Positions 1 through 8,293 of a DNA stretch of 27,120 nucleotides are shown here, piece by piece; the stretch's first letter is position 1, and each line of letters begins with the position of its first letter. Location: assembly GCA_910584235.1 (NCBI GenBank), contig CAJTZD010000048.1, positions 1-27,120 of the forward strand, given 5' to 3'. The stretch is from an uncultured Acetatifactor sp. GTDB taxonomy: Bacteria; Bacillota; Clostridia; Lachnospirales; Lachnospiraceae. Both the position numbers and the translations under genes were made by a program. Under the pieces are notes generated by a model. It saw nothing but the letters and a program-made list of their open reading frames with translations, searched no databases and was not told the DNA's origin.

Positions 1-969
1 AGGGACGCCGCGGATGAAAAGCTGCGGGAGAAGCTGGACAAAATGGAGGATATTGCCCGGTATTTCTGTGCCATGGAGAAAAATATGGATCTGGTCACAG
101 GCGGAGGCGTGAAGTCCGTTTATGTGGTGGCAGGCACCGAAGCGGGAATGGAGCCTTTTCTGAATCTCCATACCATAGAGGGAACCCCGATTGCCTACCC
201 TGCTGCGGGAGAGGCAGTTATTTCCAATAAGCTTGCGGAGGACTATAACATCCAAATCGGCGATATGATAACGCTTAGGGACACGGAGCTTAGGGAGTTA
301 TCCGTAAAAATAACGGGAATCTACGAGAATTATTTCTATAATTACGTCCATCTGTCCGAGGACACATGGAGGGAGCAGACGGGGGAGGAGCCGGAGCGAA
401 AGACCGTCTACCTGAACCTGCCAAAGCAAAAACAGGAGGACAGCCCCGTTATATCCGATGTGCCTACGGTGCATGAGCTTTCCGCGAAACTCATGCAGCT
501 GGACGAGGTGGCCAATGTCACCGTGAACTCGGATCTGGTGGAGCGCATAGGCAACATGCTCTCCGCCCTGAACATCATTGTGGCAGTGGTTATCCTGTGC
601 GCGGCGGGGCTGGCGTTCATCGTCCTCTACAACCTGACCAACATCAACATCACGGAGCGCATACGGGAGATTGCAACCATCAAGGTGCTGGGCTTTTACA
701 AGCGTGAGACCAATGCCTATGTGTTCCGGGAGAATGTGATGCTCACCGTACTGGGGATGCTGCTGGGGCTGGGGCTGGGGCATCTGCTGCACAGGTTCGT
801 CATGAACGAGATCCGGGTGGACATGATAGCGTTCTATATCCATGTAGAGCCCATAAGCTATGTCTATAGCGCCCTGTTCACGCTTTTGTTCGCCTGGCTG
901 GTGAACTTTGCCATGGGCGGCAAGCTGGAGGCCGTGAGCATGACGGAGTCCTTAAAAAGCGTAGACTAA
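1..969 (+). CDS. FtsX-family ABC transporter permease, 3' part only (5' end outside window)
   Basis: The frame is open from base 1, so this is the C-terminal 322 residues of a longer protein. The first part is a soluble extracytoplasmic region of the MacB-core type, with an AVISNKLAEDYNIQIGD stretch and a later VKITGIYENY stretch, both typical of the domain between transmembrane helices of FtsX/MacB permeases. Three hydrophobic segments follow: one starting LNIIVAVVILCAAG, one with VLGMLLGLGLGHLL, and a last one with YSALFTLLFAWLVNF. Between the first two lies the family loop ITERIREIATIKVLGF. The short tail VSMTESLKSVD is a usual FtsX ending. Members of this family work with a MacB-type ATPase in export or mechanotransmission. 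Partner genes must lie upstream of the window. The next gene starts 45 bases later and has its own Shine-Dalgarno site. Confidence 0.85.
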   Translation, partial: RDAADEKLREKLDKMEDIARYFCAMEKNMDLVTGGGVKSVYVVAGTEAGMEPFLNLHTIEGTPIAYPAAGEAVISNKLAEDYNIQIGDMITLRDTELRELSVKITGIYENYFYNYVHLSEDTWREQTGEEPERKTVYLNLPKQKQEDSPVISDVPTVHELSAKLMQLDEVANVTVNSDLVERIGNMLSALNIIVAVVILCAAGLAFIVLYNLTNINITERIREIATIKVLGFYKRETNAYVFRENVMLTVLGMLLGLGLGHLLHRFVMNEIRVDMIAFYIHVEPISYVYSALFTLLFAWLVNFAMGGKLEAVSMTESLKSVD

Positions 970-1014
970 AGAGCTGTAATATGATGCGAAATATAAATTG
1001 AAAGGAAGAAATCC

Positions 1015-1809
1015 ATGAAATTCGATATGCACTGCCATACAAAGGAGGGCTCCTTAGACGGTAAGGTGCCCATAGAGGAATTTGTCCGTGTCCTGAAAGA
1101 AAAGGGCTTTGACGGAATGCTGGTCACGGATCATGATTCCTATAAAGGATACCGCAGTTGGAGGGAGCGGCGCGCAGACGGCGGACAGGAGGACTTTCTG
1201 GTGCTTAAGGGTGTGGAGTACGACACCATTGACGCCGGCCACATCCTGGTGATCATGCCGGAGAACGTGAAGCTCAAGATCCTGGAGCTGCGGGGCCTGC
1301 CGGTGCAGTTTCTCACGGAGATCGTCCATAAAAACGGTGGGATACTGGGGCCTGCCCACCCCTGCGGAGAGCGGTATCTGAGCATTACCAATACCAGAAA
1401 GCATAAAAACCGCCTGGCCGTTATGGACAGGTTCGACTTTCTGGAGGGATTCAACGCCTGTGAGAGCCCCGAAAGCAACGCTACGGCCATGGAGATCGCC
1501 GCCAGATACGACAAGCCCGTTTTCGGCGGCAGCGATGCCCACAAGCCGGACTGCGTAGGCCTGGCCTATACGGAATTTCAGGAGCCCGTCAGATGCGAGT
1601 CGGATCTGATCAGGCTGGTGCGGGAGAAAGGGCGGCAGGCCTGCGCCTGCGGCGGAGAGCACTACATGGGCACTACAAAGGAGAAGATGGGCAGGATGAA
1701 CAGCCTGCTGGTGCAGTCTTTCTGGTTCTACAATCATCTGGCCAGTCTGATGCGCGCCAGAAAGCGCAGGAGGGAACTGGGCAGACTCTATATCCGCATC
1801 AAAGCATAA
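1015..1809 (+). CDS. PHP-domain metal-dependent phosphoesterase
   Basis: A 264-residue soluble protein with the metal-ligand pattern of the PHP superfamily: DMHCH near the N-terminus (H6, H8), TDHDS (D39, H40), GVEY (E68), DAGH (H76), GPAHP (H115) and GGSDAH (D174, H176). This family hydrolyses phosphate esters with a cluster of bound metal ions. Stand-alone members act on small phosphorylated molecules or nucleotides, and the substrate cannot be told from sequence. The core ends near residue 220. It is followed by a basic tail of about 40 residues rich in R and K (RARKRRREL) that could bind nucleic acid or membrane. The start is supported by AAGGAAG just upstream. It lies 45 bases after the FtsX gene and 169 bases before the next operon, so it probably belongs to the upstream transcript. 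Confidence 0.85.
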   Translation: MKFDMHCHTKEGSLDGKVPIEEFVRVLKEKGFDGMLVTDHDSYKGYRSWRERRADGGQEDFLVLKGVEYDTIDAGHILVIMPENVKLKILELRGLPVQFLTEIVHKNGGILGPAHPCGERYLSITNTRKHKNRLAVMDRFDFLEGFNACESPESNATAMEIAARYDKPVFGGSDAHKPDCVGLAYTEFQEPVRCESDLIRLVREKGRQACACGGEHYMGTTKEKMGRMNSLLVQSFWFYNHLASLMRARKRRRELGRLYIRIKA

Positions 1810-1904
1810 GGCCCCGCTTCCCCCATTTGTTACAAAATAATTGCAAAATTAAACTTTCTTTTTCTGTAATTCATAAAATCTTAAGGTACATTTTGAAGAT
1901 TGTG

Positions 1905-1913
1905 TGATATACT
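1905..1913 (+). promoter_or_regulatory. Extended -10 promoter element for the binding-protein operon
   Basis: TGATATACT fits an extended -10 (TGN followed by TATACT at 1908-1913). No convincing -35 box lies 16-18 bases upstream, which is tolerated with an extended -10. Transcription would begin near 1919-1921, giving a leader of about 60 bases before the ATG at 1979. The surrounding 1810-1978 gap is AT-rich compared with the genes. I see no clear terminator for the preceding PHP gene in it. Confidence 0.45.
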
Positions 1914-1978
1914 CAGTATGTAGCAAAATTAAAGACTACATATTGCGTTTTAGACAATCTAAAAGGAGTGCACAAAAA

Positions 1979-4297
1979 ATGAAACTTGGAAAAAAGAGTG
2001 CGGTGGCACAGAGGATATGGGCACTTGCGCTTTCGGCCGCCATGGTGCTTTCCATGGCAGGCTGCGGCAAGTCACCGGATGGGGGGACGCCGAAAAAGGA
2101 ATGGGTCTGGGTGCCGGAGTTTGTTACCATTGAGGATGAGGGCGTTTCGTTTTACGATATGCAGCTGGTGGGGGATGGGCTGTACTACATGTCCTACGAC
2201 TGGGATCCGGAGACGGAGAAATCCGCTCAGAGCATCTGCAGATATTCCCTGGCAGACGGTCAGATTACGAAGACGCCGTTGTCCCTGCCGGAAGACGAGA
2301 GGAACTGGAACATGGACCGCGGGATCATCCTGGAAGACGGCGGTCTGTACGCAATGGCGAGTGTCTATAATGAGGATTACAGCAAGCCCGCAAAATATAT
2401 CTGCAGATTTGATGCCCAGGGGAATCAGGTGTTCATTGAGGACATCACGGAGCAGGTGGGTGATGAGGGCTATATAGGGTCCATGGGGATAGATGGAGAG
2501 GGGCGTCTTTATGCATCGGTGGATGCCACGATTCTGCTCTTTAATGCAGAGGGAAAGAACCAGGGCAAGGTGTCGCTTGACTCCGCCGGAAACGGCTGGA
2601 TCCGTTCCATGGGCGCCGGCAAGGACGGAAAGATGTATGTCTGTTATTACAATGGCAATGACTATGTGTTGTCGGACATTGATTTTGACGGAAAGAAAGT
2701 GGGCGGCACCTACGAGAACTTCCCCGACGGCAATAACGAGAGGCTGATTCCCGGCATTGACAAGGACTTCCTGGTGCAGAACGGCAGCAAGGTGTATGAG
2801 TACGATGTCAAGTCCCAGAAAGCGGAAGAACTGTTCAGCTGGCTGGACAGCGACATCAATGGAAGCAGTGTGCAGAACTTCGGGGTATTGGAGGATGGGC
2901 GTATCCTGGTGATCCTTATGGACTGGGAGAGTAATGAAAACAGCATTGCCTTACTGACCAAGAAAAAGGCCAGTGAGGTGCCCCAGAAAGAGACCATTGT
3001 AATCGCCAGCCTTTACGGCTCCGACCTGCAGTCCGCAGTGGTGAAGTTCAACAAAGCCAGCGATAAATACCATATCAGCTTAAAGGAATATCTGGACTTT
3101 TCCGGCTATGACGGAAACAGCGAGGCGGACTATCAGGCCTATATGGCGGACGGCGTGAACCGGCTGATCAATGACATCACATCCAGCAACTGTCCGGACA
3201 TTCTGGATTTAAGCGGCGTAAATTACAGGCAGCTGGCGGCAAAGGGAGTTTTCGAGGATCTGGGAGCCTATCTGGACAAAAGCGATAAGCTGAACCGTTC
3301 GGATTTCCTGGACAATGTGATGGAAGCCTATACGGTTGACGGAACTTTAATCAGCATCCCTTACATTGTGCAGATACAGACTCTGGTGGGCAAGGGATCG
3401 GATGTGGGGACAAAGCGCGGCTGGACCATAGACGAGCTCATCGCCTTTGCGGATGCCCATCCGGGCGTCCAGCTTCTGGATAATGTATCCAAGGAATCTA
3501 TCATGATGTATCTGATGCTCTACAACGCGGATTCTTTCGTTGACTGGAGCACAGGGGAGTGCAGCTTCGATTCGGATGAATTCAAGAGCATTCTGGAGTT
3601 CGTGAACCGTTTCCCCAACCAGGAAGACATCAAGATGTACGAGGAGGGAGACCTGTCCACCGCCACCAAGATCCAGCAGGGAGACGTGCTCCTCTATGAG
3701 TCGAACCTGTATAGCTTTGACGAGGCGCAGATCTGCAACGAGATCTTTCAGGGGGACGCTTCCTATATAGGCTACCCCACCGTGGACGGCAGCTCAGGCT
3801 ACATGCTTTCCGCCAATCAGGCTTATGCTATCATGACCAAGTCTGGGAACAAGGAGGGCGCATGGGAGTTCATCGAGAGCTTCCTGACGAAAGAAGAGGA
3901 ATTTGGGAGGAATGGCCGCAGCATCTGGGCGTTCCCTACAATGAAGTCAAAGCTGAACGCCATGGCGGAAAAAGCCGTGGAGGTTGAGTATTACACGGAT
4001 GAGAACGGTGAGATCATGCTGGATGAAAACGGGGATCCCATAGTCATGGGCGGCAGCAGCGGCATCTCCTACAGTGACGGCTGGAGTTATGAATACCGCA
4101 GACCTACGCAGGAAGAGGTGGATCTGACATTGTCCCTGATAGAGAGCGCGAAGCCGGTGGCGTACTCTCAGGGGGACGCGGTGCTGCAGATCATCAGCGA
4201 AGAGGCAGCGGCTTACTACAAAGGACAAAAGAGCGTGGACGAGGCGGCTGCGGTCATCCAGAGCCGTATCAAGATATATGTAGGCGAGAATAAATAG
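1979..4297 (+). CDS. Propeller-fused extracellular solute-binding lipoprotein (family 1, carbohydrate type)
   Basis: A 772-residue lipoprotein. The ATG at 1979 is chosen because AGGAG (1964-1968) sits 10 bases before it and the signal peptide then starts with a normal basic n-region. An ATG at 1904 in frame falls inside the promoter. The lipobox is MAGC with lipidated C29. Residues about 35-330 carry recurring blade-like motifs (GDGLYYM, DGGLYAMA, GEGRLYAS, KDGKMYVC, EDGRILVIL), suggesting a beta-propeller-like domain. From about residue 339 (TIVIASLYG) to the end it reads as a family 1 solute-binding protein, with the usual NKEGAWEFIESFL motif near the end. It should capture a sugar or oligosaccharide outside the cell and deliver it to the two permeases encoded next. 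It is paralogous in layout to the gene at 9570. The propeller call is an inference. Confidence 0.85.
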   Translation: MKLGKKSAVAQRIWALALSAAMVLSMAGCGKSPDGGTPKKEWVWVPEFVTIEDEGVSFYDMQLVGDGLYYMSYDWDPETEKSAQSICRYSLADGQITKTPLSLPEDERNWNMDRGIILEDGGLYAMASVYNEDYSKPAKYICRFDAQGNQVFIEDITEQVGDEGYIGSMGIDGEGRLYASVDATILLFNAEGKNQGKVSLDSAGNGWIRSMGAGKDGKMYVCYYNGNDYVLSDIDFDGKKVGGTYENFPDGNNERLIPGIDKDFLVQNGSKVYEYDVKSQKAEELFSWLDSDINGSSVQNFGVLEDGRILVILMDWESNENSIALLTKKKASEVPQKETIVIASLYGSDLQSAVVKFNKASDKYHISLKEYLDFSGYDGNSEADYQAYMADGVNRLINDITSSNCPDILDLSGVNYRQLAAKGVFEDLGAYLDKSDKLNRSDFLDNVMEAYTVDGTLISIPYIVQIQTLVGKGSDVGTKRGWTIDELIAFADAHPGVQLLDNVSKESIMMYLMLYNADSFVDWSTGECSFDSDEFKSILEFVNRFPNQEDIKMYEEGDLSTATKIQQGDVLLYESNLYSFDEAQICNEIFQGDASYIGYPTVDGSSGYMLSANQAYAIMTKSGNKEGAWEFIESFLTKEEEFGRNGRSIWAFPTMKSKLNAMAEKAVEVEYYTDENGEIMLDENGDPIVMGGSSGISYSDGWSYEYRRPTQEEVDLTLSLIESAKPVAYSQGDAVLQIISEEAAAYYKGQKSVDEAAAVIQSRIKIYVGENK

Positions 4298-4337
4298 CGC
4301 CTGCGGCCTGTGGAAACAGGCGGATGGGAGTTTAAGC

Positions 4338-5270
4338 GTGGTGAAATTCAAAAAAAGCGGGAAACCGCCCAAGGCTTCTTCGCAAAGACAGCATACAAAG
4401 GCAACCAGGAGGCTGCGCAAGGTCAAGATCAGCTCGGGGGCATTTATTGCCCCCAGCTTTCTTGGGGTACTGACCTTTTTTATCCTGCCCTTTTTGGTGG
4501 TCATTTATTATTCGCTGGTAGACAATCCCATCAGCGGTAATTTTGTGTTTCTGGATAACTTTACCAGTATTATCGGCAATCTCTCTTTCCGTACTGCGGT
4601 GCGCAATACCTTTACTTTTTCGGCGGTGGCAGTGCCCTTAGCCGTGGTGCTTTCCCTGCTGTTGGCCATTGTATTGGAGGCAAAGCTGCCTTTCAGAAGT
4701 CAGTTTCGGACATTTTTCCTGAGTCCCATGATGGTGCCCGTGGCATCCATTGTGCTGATATGGCAGGTGCTCTTTCATTATAACGGCGCCATCAACGAAG
4801 TGCTGGTGACACTGGGAGGGGATAAGATCGACTGGCTGAAATCCGACTATGCGCTGATTGTGGTGGTGGTCCTGTTTCTATGGAAGAATCTGGGATACAA
4901 CATGATTCTGTTCATGGCGGCACTGGCCAGCATACCAAAGGATATCCTGGAAGTGGCGCAGTTGGAGAGCGCAAAGCCGCTGCAGACATTTTTTTACATA
5001 AAGATCCGCTACCTGTCGTCTACATTATTGTTCGTGACGATCATGTCGCTGATTAATTCTTTCAAGATTTTCAGAGAGGTATATCTGCTGACCACAGATT
5101 ACCCCTATGATTCTATCTACACCCTGCAGCATTTTATGAACAATAAGTTCCGGTCGCTGGATTACCAGACTCTGTCCGCTGCGGCAATTCTGATGTCTCT
5201 GGTGATGATCGTGATCATCGGCATCCTGTTCATTGCGGAGGATCGTTTCGGAAAGGATGTGGAGGGGTGA
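4338..5270 (+). CDS. Sugar ABC transporter permease, MalF/UgpA type
   Basis: A 310-residue integral membrane protein with about six hydrophobic segments, starting with FIAPSFLGVLTFFILPFLVV. The EAA-type cytoplasmic loop that contacts the ATPase is at residues 205-224 (EVAQLESAKPLQTFFYIKI). It is recognisable, but it has AQLESA where the family consensus has AxxDGA. The N-terminus has an unusually long basic stretch of about 30 residues rich in K and R before the first helix. The start is a GTG at 4338 with GGGAG at 4326-4330; a second GTG follows at once and could serve instead. It lies 40 bases after the binding-protein gene and overlaps the next permease by four bases. Together they would form the membrane channel of a CUT1-type importer. 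No ATPase gene is present, which is common in Firmicutes that share an MsmK-like ATPase. Confidence 0.9.
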   Translation: MVKFKKSGKPPKASSQRQHTKATRRLRKVKISSGAFIAPSFLGVLTFFILPFLVVIYYSLVDNPISGNFVFLDNFTSIIGNLSFRTAVRNTFTFSAVAVPLAVVLSLLLAIVLEAKLPFRSQFRTFFLSPMMVPVASIVLIWQVLFHYNGAINEVLVTLGGDKIDWLKSDYALIVVVVLFLWKNLGYNMILFMAALASIPKDILEVAQLESAKPLQTFFYIKIRYLSSTLLFVTIMSLINSFKIFREVYLLTTDYPYDSIYTLQHFMNNKFRSLDYQTLSAAAILMSLVMIVIIGILFIAEDRFGKDVEG

Positions 5271-6226
5271 AAAAGAGACAAAAAAACATGCCGGCCGGTG
5301 CGATTGATCCCAGGGAGCGGGACAGACGGCTTGCACTGGGCAGAAAGAGACGGCAGACTGCGAAGATTGCACTGGCCACCATAGTGGCGGCTACTTTTGC
5401 CATATTGTTCCTGATGCCTATTGTACTGACCATTACCAATTCCTTTATGGCAGCCTCGGAGATTTCGGCCAATTACGGCTCCATCTTTGCGACGGATGCC
5501 AATGGTGGCAAGGTCTATATATCGGAGCGGGTGAACCTAAAATTCATTCCGGATATGGTTTCTTTAAGCCAGTACAATACGGTGTTGTTCAAGAGTCCGG
5601 AGTATCTGTTCAAGTTCTGGAATTCCGTGATATTGGTAGGACCTATCGTGATATTCCAGCTGATAGTGGCCTCCCTGGCTTCCTATGGATTTGCCAGATA
5701 CCGGGGGAGAATCAGAGAGATCATTTTCTTTGCGTACATTATCCTGATGCTGATGCCCTATCAGGTGACGCTGGTACCCAACTACCTGGTCAGTGACTGG
5801 CTGAACCTGTTGGATACCAATTGGGCCATCTGGCTGCCCGGCATCTTTTCGCCGTTCGCAGTGTTTCTGCTGACAAAGTTCATGCGCAGGATCCCTGCGT
5901 CGGTGATGGAGGCGGCGCAGATAGACGGCGCCGGGGAGTGGCAGATTTACCGCAGGATATGTCTGCCGCTGTGCAAAGGGGCCATTTGCTCCGCGGCCAT
6001 TCTGGTATTTATTGATTACTGGAACATGGTAGAGCAGCCCCTGATCCTGATGTCGGATGCGGAGCAGCATCCGCTGTCCGTATTCTTAAGCAAGATCAAT
6101 GCAGGGGAGATCGGGCTGGCATTTGCGGTGGCTACTATATATATGGTGCCCAGCTTATTGATTTTCCTTTACGGGGAAGAATATCTGGTGGACGGAATTA
6201 CGTACCAGGGCGGTATAAAAGGTTAA
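5267..6226 (+). CDS. Carbohydrate ABC transporter permease, MalG type
   Basis: A 319-residue membrane protein, the second half of the permease pair. The EAA loop at residues 215-235 is canonical (EAAQIDGAGEWQIYRRICLP). The first helix is near residues 37-60 (FAILFLMPIVLTITNSF), followed by an extracytoplasmic insert of about 45 residues common in MalG-like proteins. The start is uncertain. A GTG at 5267 overlaps the upstream TGA (GTGA), which suggests coupled translation, but the GGAGGGG next to it leaves almost no spacing. An ATG at 5288 in frame is the main alternative and would remove only seven residues. The protein completes the transmembrane channel for the substrate delivered by the lipoproteins of this operon. 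Confidence 0.9.
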   Translation: MKKRQKNMPAGAIDPRERDRRLALGRKRRQTAKIALATIVAATFAILFLMPIVLTITNSFMAASEISANYGSIFATDANGGKVYISERVNLKFIPDMVSLSQYNTVLFKSPEYLFKFWNSVILVGPIVIFQLIVASLASYGFARYRGRIREIIFFAYIILMLMPYQVTLVPNYLVSDWLNLLDTNWAIWLPGIFSPFAVFLLTKFMRRIPASVMEAAQIDGAGEWQIYRRICLPLCKGAICSAAILVFIDYWNMVEQPLILMSDAEQHPLSVFLSKINAGEIGLAFAVATIYMVPSLLIFLYGEEYLVDGITYQGGIKG

Positions 6227-6246
6227 AAGTGAAAATCTAAATCATT

Positions 6247-6280
6247 CCGGTAAGAATGCCAAGTGCAGGCATTCTTACGG
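6247..6280 (+). promoter_or_regulatory. Intercistronic RNA hairpin between permease and HlyD genes
   Basis: CC-G-GTAAGAATGCC pairs with GGCATTCTTAC-GG: thirteen base pairs with one bulged G and a seven-base loop (AAGTGCA). No run of T follows, so it is not a standard intrinsic terminator. It sits in the 112-base gap separating the importer genes from the adaptor genes. A position like this often marks an mRNA processing or stability element that sets different transcript levels for the two halves of an operon. That role is inferred. Confidence 0.6.
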
Positions 6281-6338
6281 ACTTGCAGCAATTATGGATA
6301 AGAGCAGTTTTGAGAGTGAATAGAGGAGAGGTAGAGCG

Positions 6339-8228
6339 ATGAACGAGAACGGAAAGAAGAAAAGGGAATGGGTGAAGACAGCGGCTATCATATTCTTGTC
6401 GGTGATGCTGGTTCTTACCTTTTTCTCCAACACCATCATGAACTATTCCCTGCCGGAAGTGGCCACGCAGTATGTGGAGTCGGGTACCATCACCGCGAAG
6501 ATACGCGGTTCGGGCGTGGTGGAAAGCGGAAATCCATATAATGTGGAAGTCAAGGAGTCCAGAAAGGTATCCCAGGTGGCCGTAAAAGTGGGGGACCAGG
6601 TGGAGAAAGACGCTGTGCTGATGTATCTGGAGGACGCGGAGAGCACGGAGCTCCAGGAGGCGAAGACGCAGCTGGAAAGCCTGCAGGCGGAGTACAATAA
6701 GGCCATAGTGGCATCGGATACTTCAGCCAGTATTATAGATAAGGTGCAGACGGGCAATGTCACCTCCACGGAGTCCAAGGTTGCCCAGATTGATGCTTAT
6801 AACAATAAAATCGACGGTCTGCAGAACAGCATTGACGCCTATAATAACCGGATCGCGGAGATCGACGCCCAGCTGGGCAAGCTGGGGGACGCTTCGGACG
6901 ATATCGCGCCGTTTCAGCAGGCGGTAAACTACTGCCAGGCGGAGCTGAGCAAGATCACATCATGGATCGATACATCCAAGGCAAAGCTGGAGTCGGCTCA
7001 GGGCGTGCTGGAATCCGTGAACAGTGCGGTGAAAGTGGTGGAGGATAAAGTTGCGGCATGCCAGAAAACGGTGGATGACGCAAACGGCAGCTATACTGCA
7101 TTGCTAACCCGTCAGAACAGTCTCACAGATAAGGCAAAAGAGCCGGATGGACTGACTGAGGATGAACAGAAAGAGCTAGAACGGTTAAATGGCGACGGGG
7201 AGGGCAGTGTGGCGGCGGCTTCCAGGATGCTGGATGCCGCAAAGGGAGAATTGAACGCTGCGAATGCGGAGTTAGAGAATACCAATGCCTCCATTGAGGG
7301 CCAGCGTGCCGAGGCAATGAACGGCATAAACGCGGCTCAGAGTGAACTGGATAACGCCCTCACAGCCAAGACTACCTGGGAGGGCAAGCTGGCGGACGCC
7401 CAGCGCGACCTGGCCAACAAGCAGGCAGGCGCAACCGGCAATAGTCAGCGTGACGCGCTCAATAATGAAAAGGCAGACCTGACCCTGAACCTGAACAAGG
7501 CCAACGCCGCAAAGACGGATGCGGAAAAGGAATTGACGGATCTGCTTGCCGGATTTAACAAGGAGGTGGACTTGTCAACACTGCTGAACAAGATCCGCGA
7601 GCAGGAGAAAGTGGTGGAAGATCTGACGGCGAAATCCATAGGCGCCACTATTACTGCGCCCGTGGCAGGCACTGTGACCACACTGAACGTAGTGGCCGGG
7701 GAGAGCACTGCGCCCGGCACTCCCGTGGCGGTTTTACAGCCTGAGGGCAAGGGATATACCATGAGTTTTTCGGTCACCAATGAACAGGCTAAGCGCCTGT
7801 CTGTGGGTGATGTGGCTGATCTGGTGAATGCGTGGAGATATGATGATGTGAAAGTAACCCTTTCGAACATCAGGCCCGATACCAATGAGCCCGGCAAGAA
7901 GAAGCTGCTGACCTTTGATATAGACGGCAGCGTCACGGCAGGGGAGACTTTGAATGTGTCTGTGGGCCAGAAGAGCGCCAACTATGACCTGATCGTGCCC
8001 AACAGCGCTATCCGCGAGGATAATAACGGCAAATTTATATTGATTGTGGAATCCAAGCCGGGCCCTCTGAATACACGTTATATCGCTACCCGTGTGGATG
8101 TGGAGGTGCTGGCCAGCGACGACACCAAGTCCGCGATCAGCGCCGCTCTGTATGGCTATGAATTTGTCATCACCACCTCCACGAAGCCTGTGGAAGCCGG
8201 AAAGCAGGTCAGACTGTCCGAAGGGTGA
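6339..8228 (+). CDS. HlyD/MacA-like membrane-fusion adaptor with long coiled coil
   Basis: A 629-residue protein anchored by one N-terminal helix (about residues 13-30). A first half of a biotinyl-lipoyl-like domain follows (VSQVAVKVGDQVEKDAVLMY, about residues 75-100). A very long alpha-helical coiled-coil hairpin then runs from about 105 to 430, rich in A, E, K, N and Q. The second lipoyl half is near 433-470 (ATITAPVAGTVTTLNV with the typical APVAG turn), and a beta-barrel region runs to the C-terminus. Adaptors of this type link ABC or RND exporters to further parts. In Firmicutes they pair with MacB-like permeases. Usual members have 350-450 residues, so the coiled coil is expanded. AGGAGAGG precedes the ATG. 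The next genes in the operon encode a MacB-core-like protein and another binding lipoprotein. Confidence 0.88.
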   Translation: MNENGKKKREWVKTAAIIFLSVMLVLTFFSNTIMNYSLPEVATQYVESGTITAKIRGSGVVESGNPYNVEVKESRKVSQVAVKVGDQVEKDAVLMYLEDAESTELQEAKTQLESLQAEYNKAIVASDTSASIIDKVQTGNVTSTESKVAQIDAYNNKIDGLQNSIDAYNNRIAEIDAQLGKLGDASDDIAPFQQAVNYCQAELSKITSWIDTSKAKLESAQGVLESVNSAVKVVEDKVAACQKTVDDANGSYTALLTRQNSLTDKAKEPDGLTEDEQKELERLNGDGEGSVAAASRMLDAAKGELNAANAELENTNASIEGQRAEAMNGINAAQSELDNALTAKTTWEGKLADAQRDLANKQAGATGNSQRDALNNEKADLTLNLNKANAAKTDAEKELTDLLAGFNKEVDLSTLLNKIREQEKVVEDLTAKSIGATITAPVAGTVTTLNVVAGESTAPGTPVAVLQPEGKGYTMSFSVTNEQAKRLSVGDVADLVNAWRYDDVKVTLSNIRPDTNEPGKKKLLTFDIDGSVTAGETLNVSVGQKSANYDLIVPNSAIREDNNGKFILIVESKPGPLNTRYIATRVDVEVLASDDTKSAISAALYGYEFVITTSTKPVEAGKQVRLSEG

Positions 8229-8233
8229 TAGGA

Positions 8234-8293
8234 ATGGAAGAAAGAGATTTCCGTGAATATGAGGTGGCAATGGAAGGAAGGAATTCCATATGA
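8234..8293 (+). CDS. Possible 19-residue leader ORF between adaptor and MacB-core genes
   Basis: An ATG five bases after the upstream TGA opens a 19-codon frame (MEERDFREYEV, then AMEGRNSI). Its TGA overlaps the ATG of the next gene (ATGA). The layout would couple translation of the next gene to ribosomes leaving the adaptor gene. The Shine-Dalgarno match upstream is poor and the peptide resembles nothing I know. It may simply be spacer. Confidence 0.15.
   Translation: MEERDFREYEVAMEGRNSI

Noticed and set aside
1904..1978. 25-residue extension of the first binding lipoprotein
   Set aside because: The ATG at 1904 falls inside the probable -10 region, and the extension would spoil the signal peptide.
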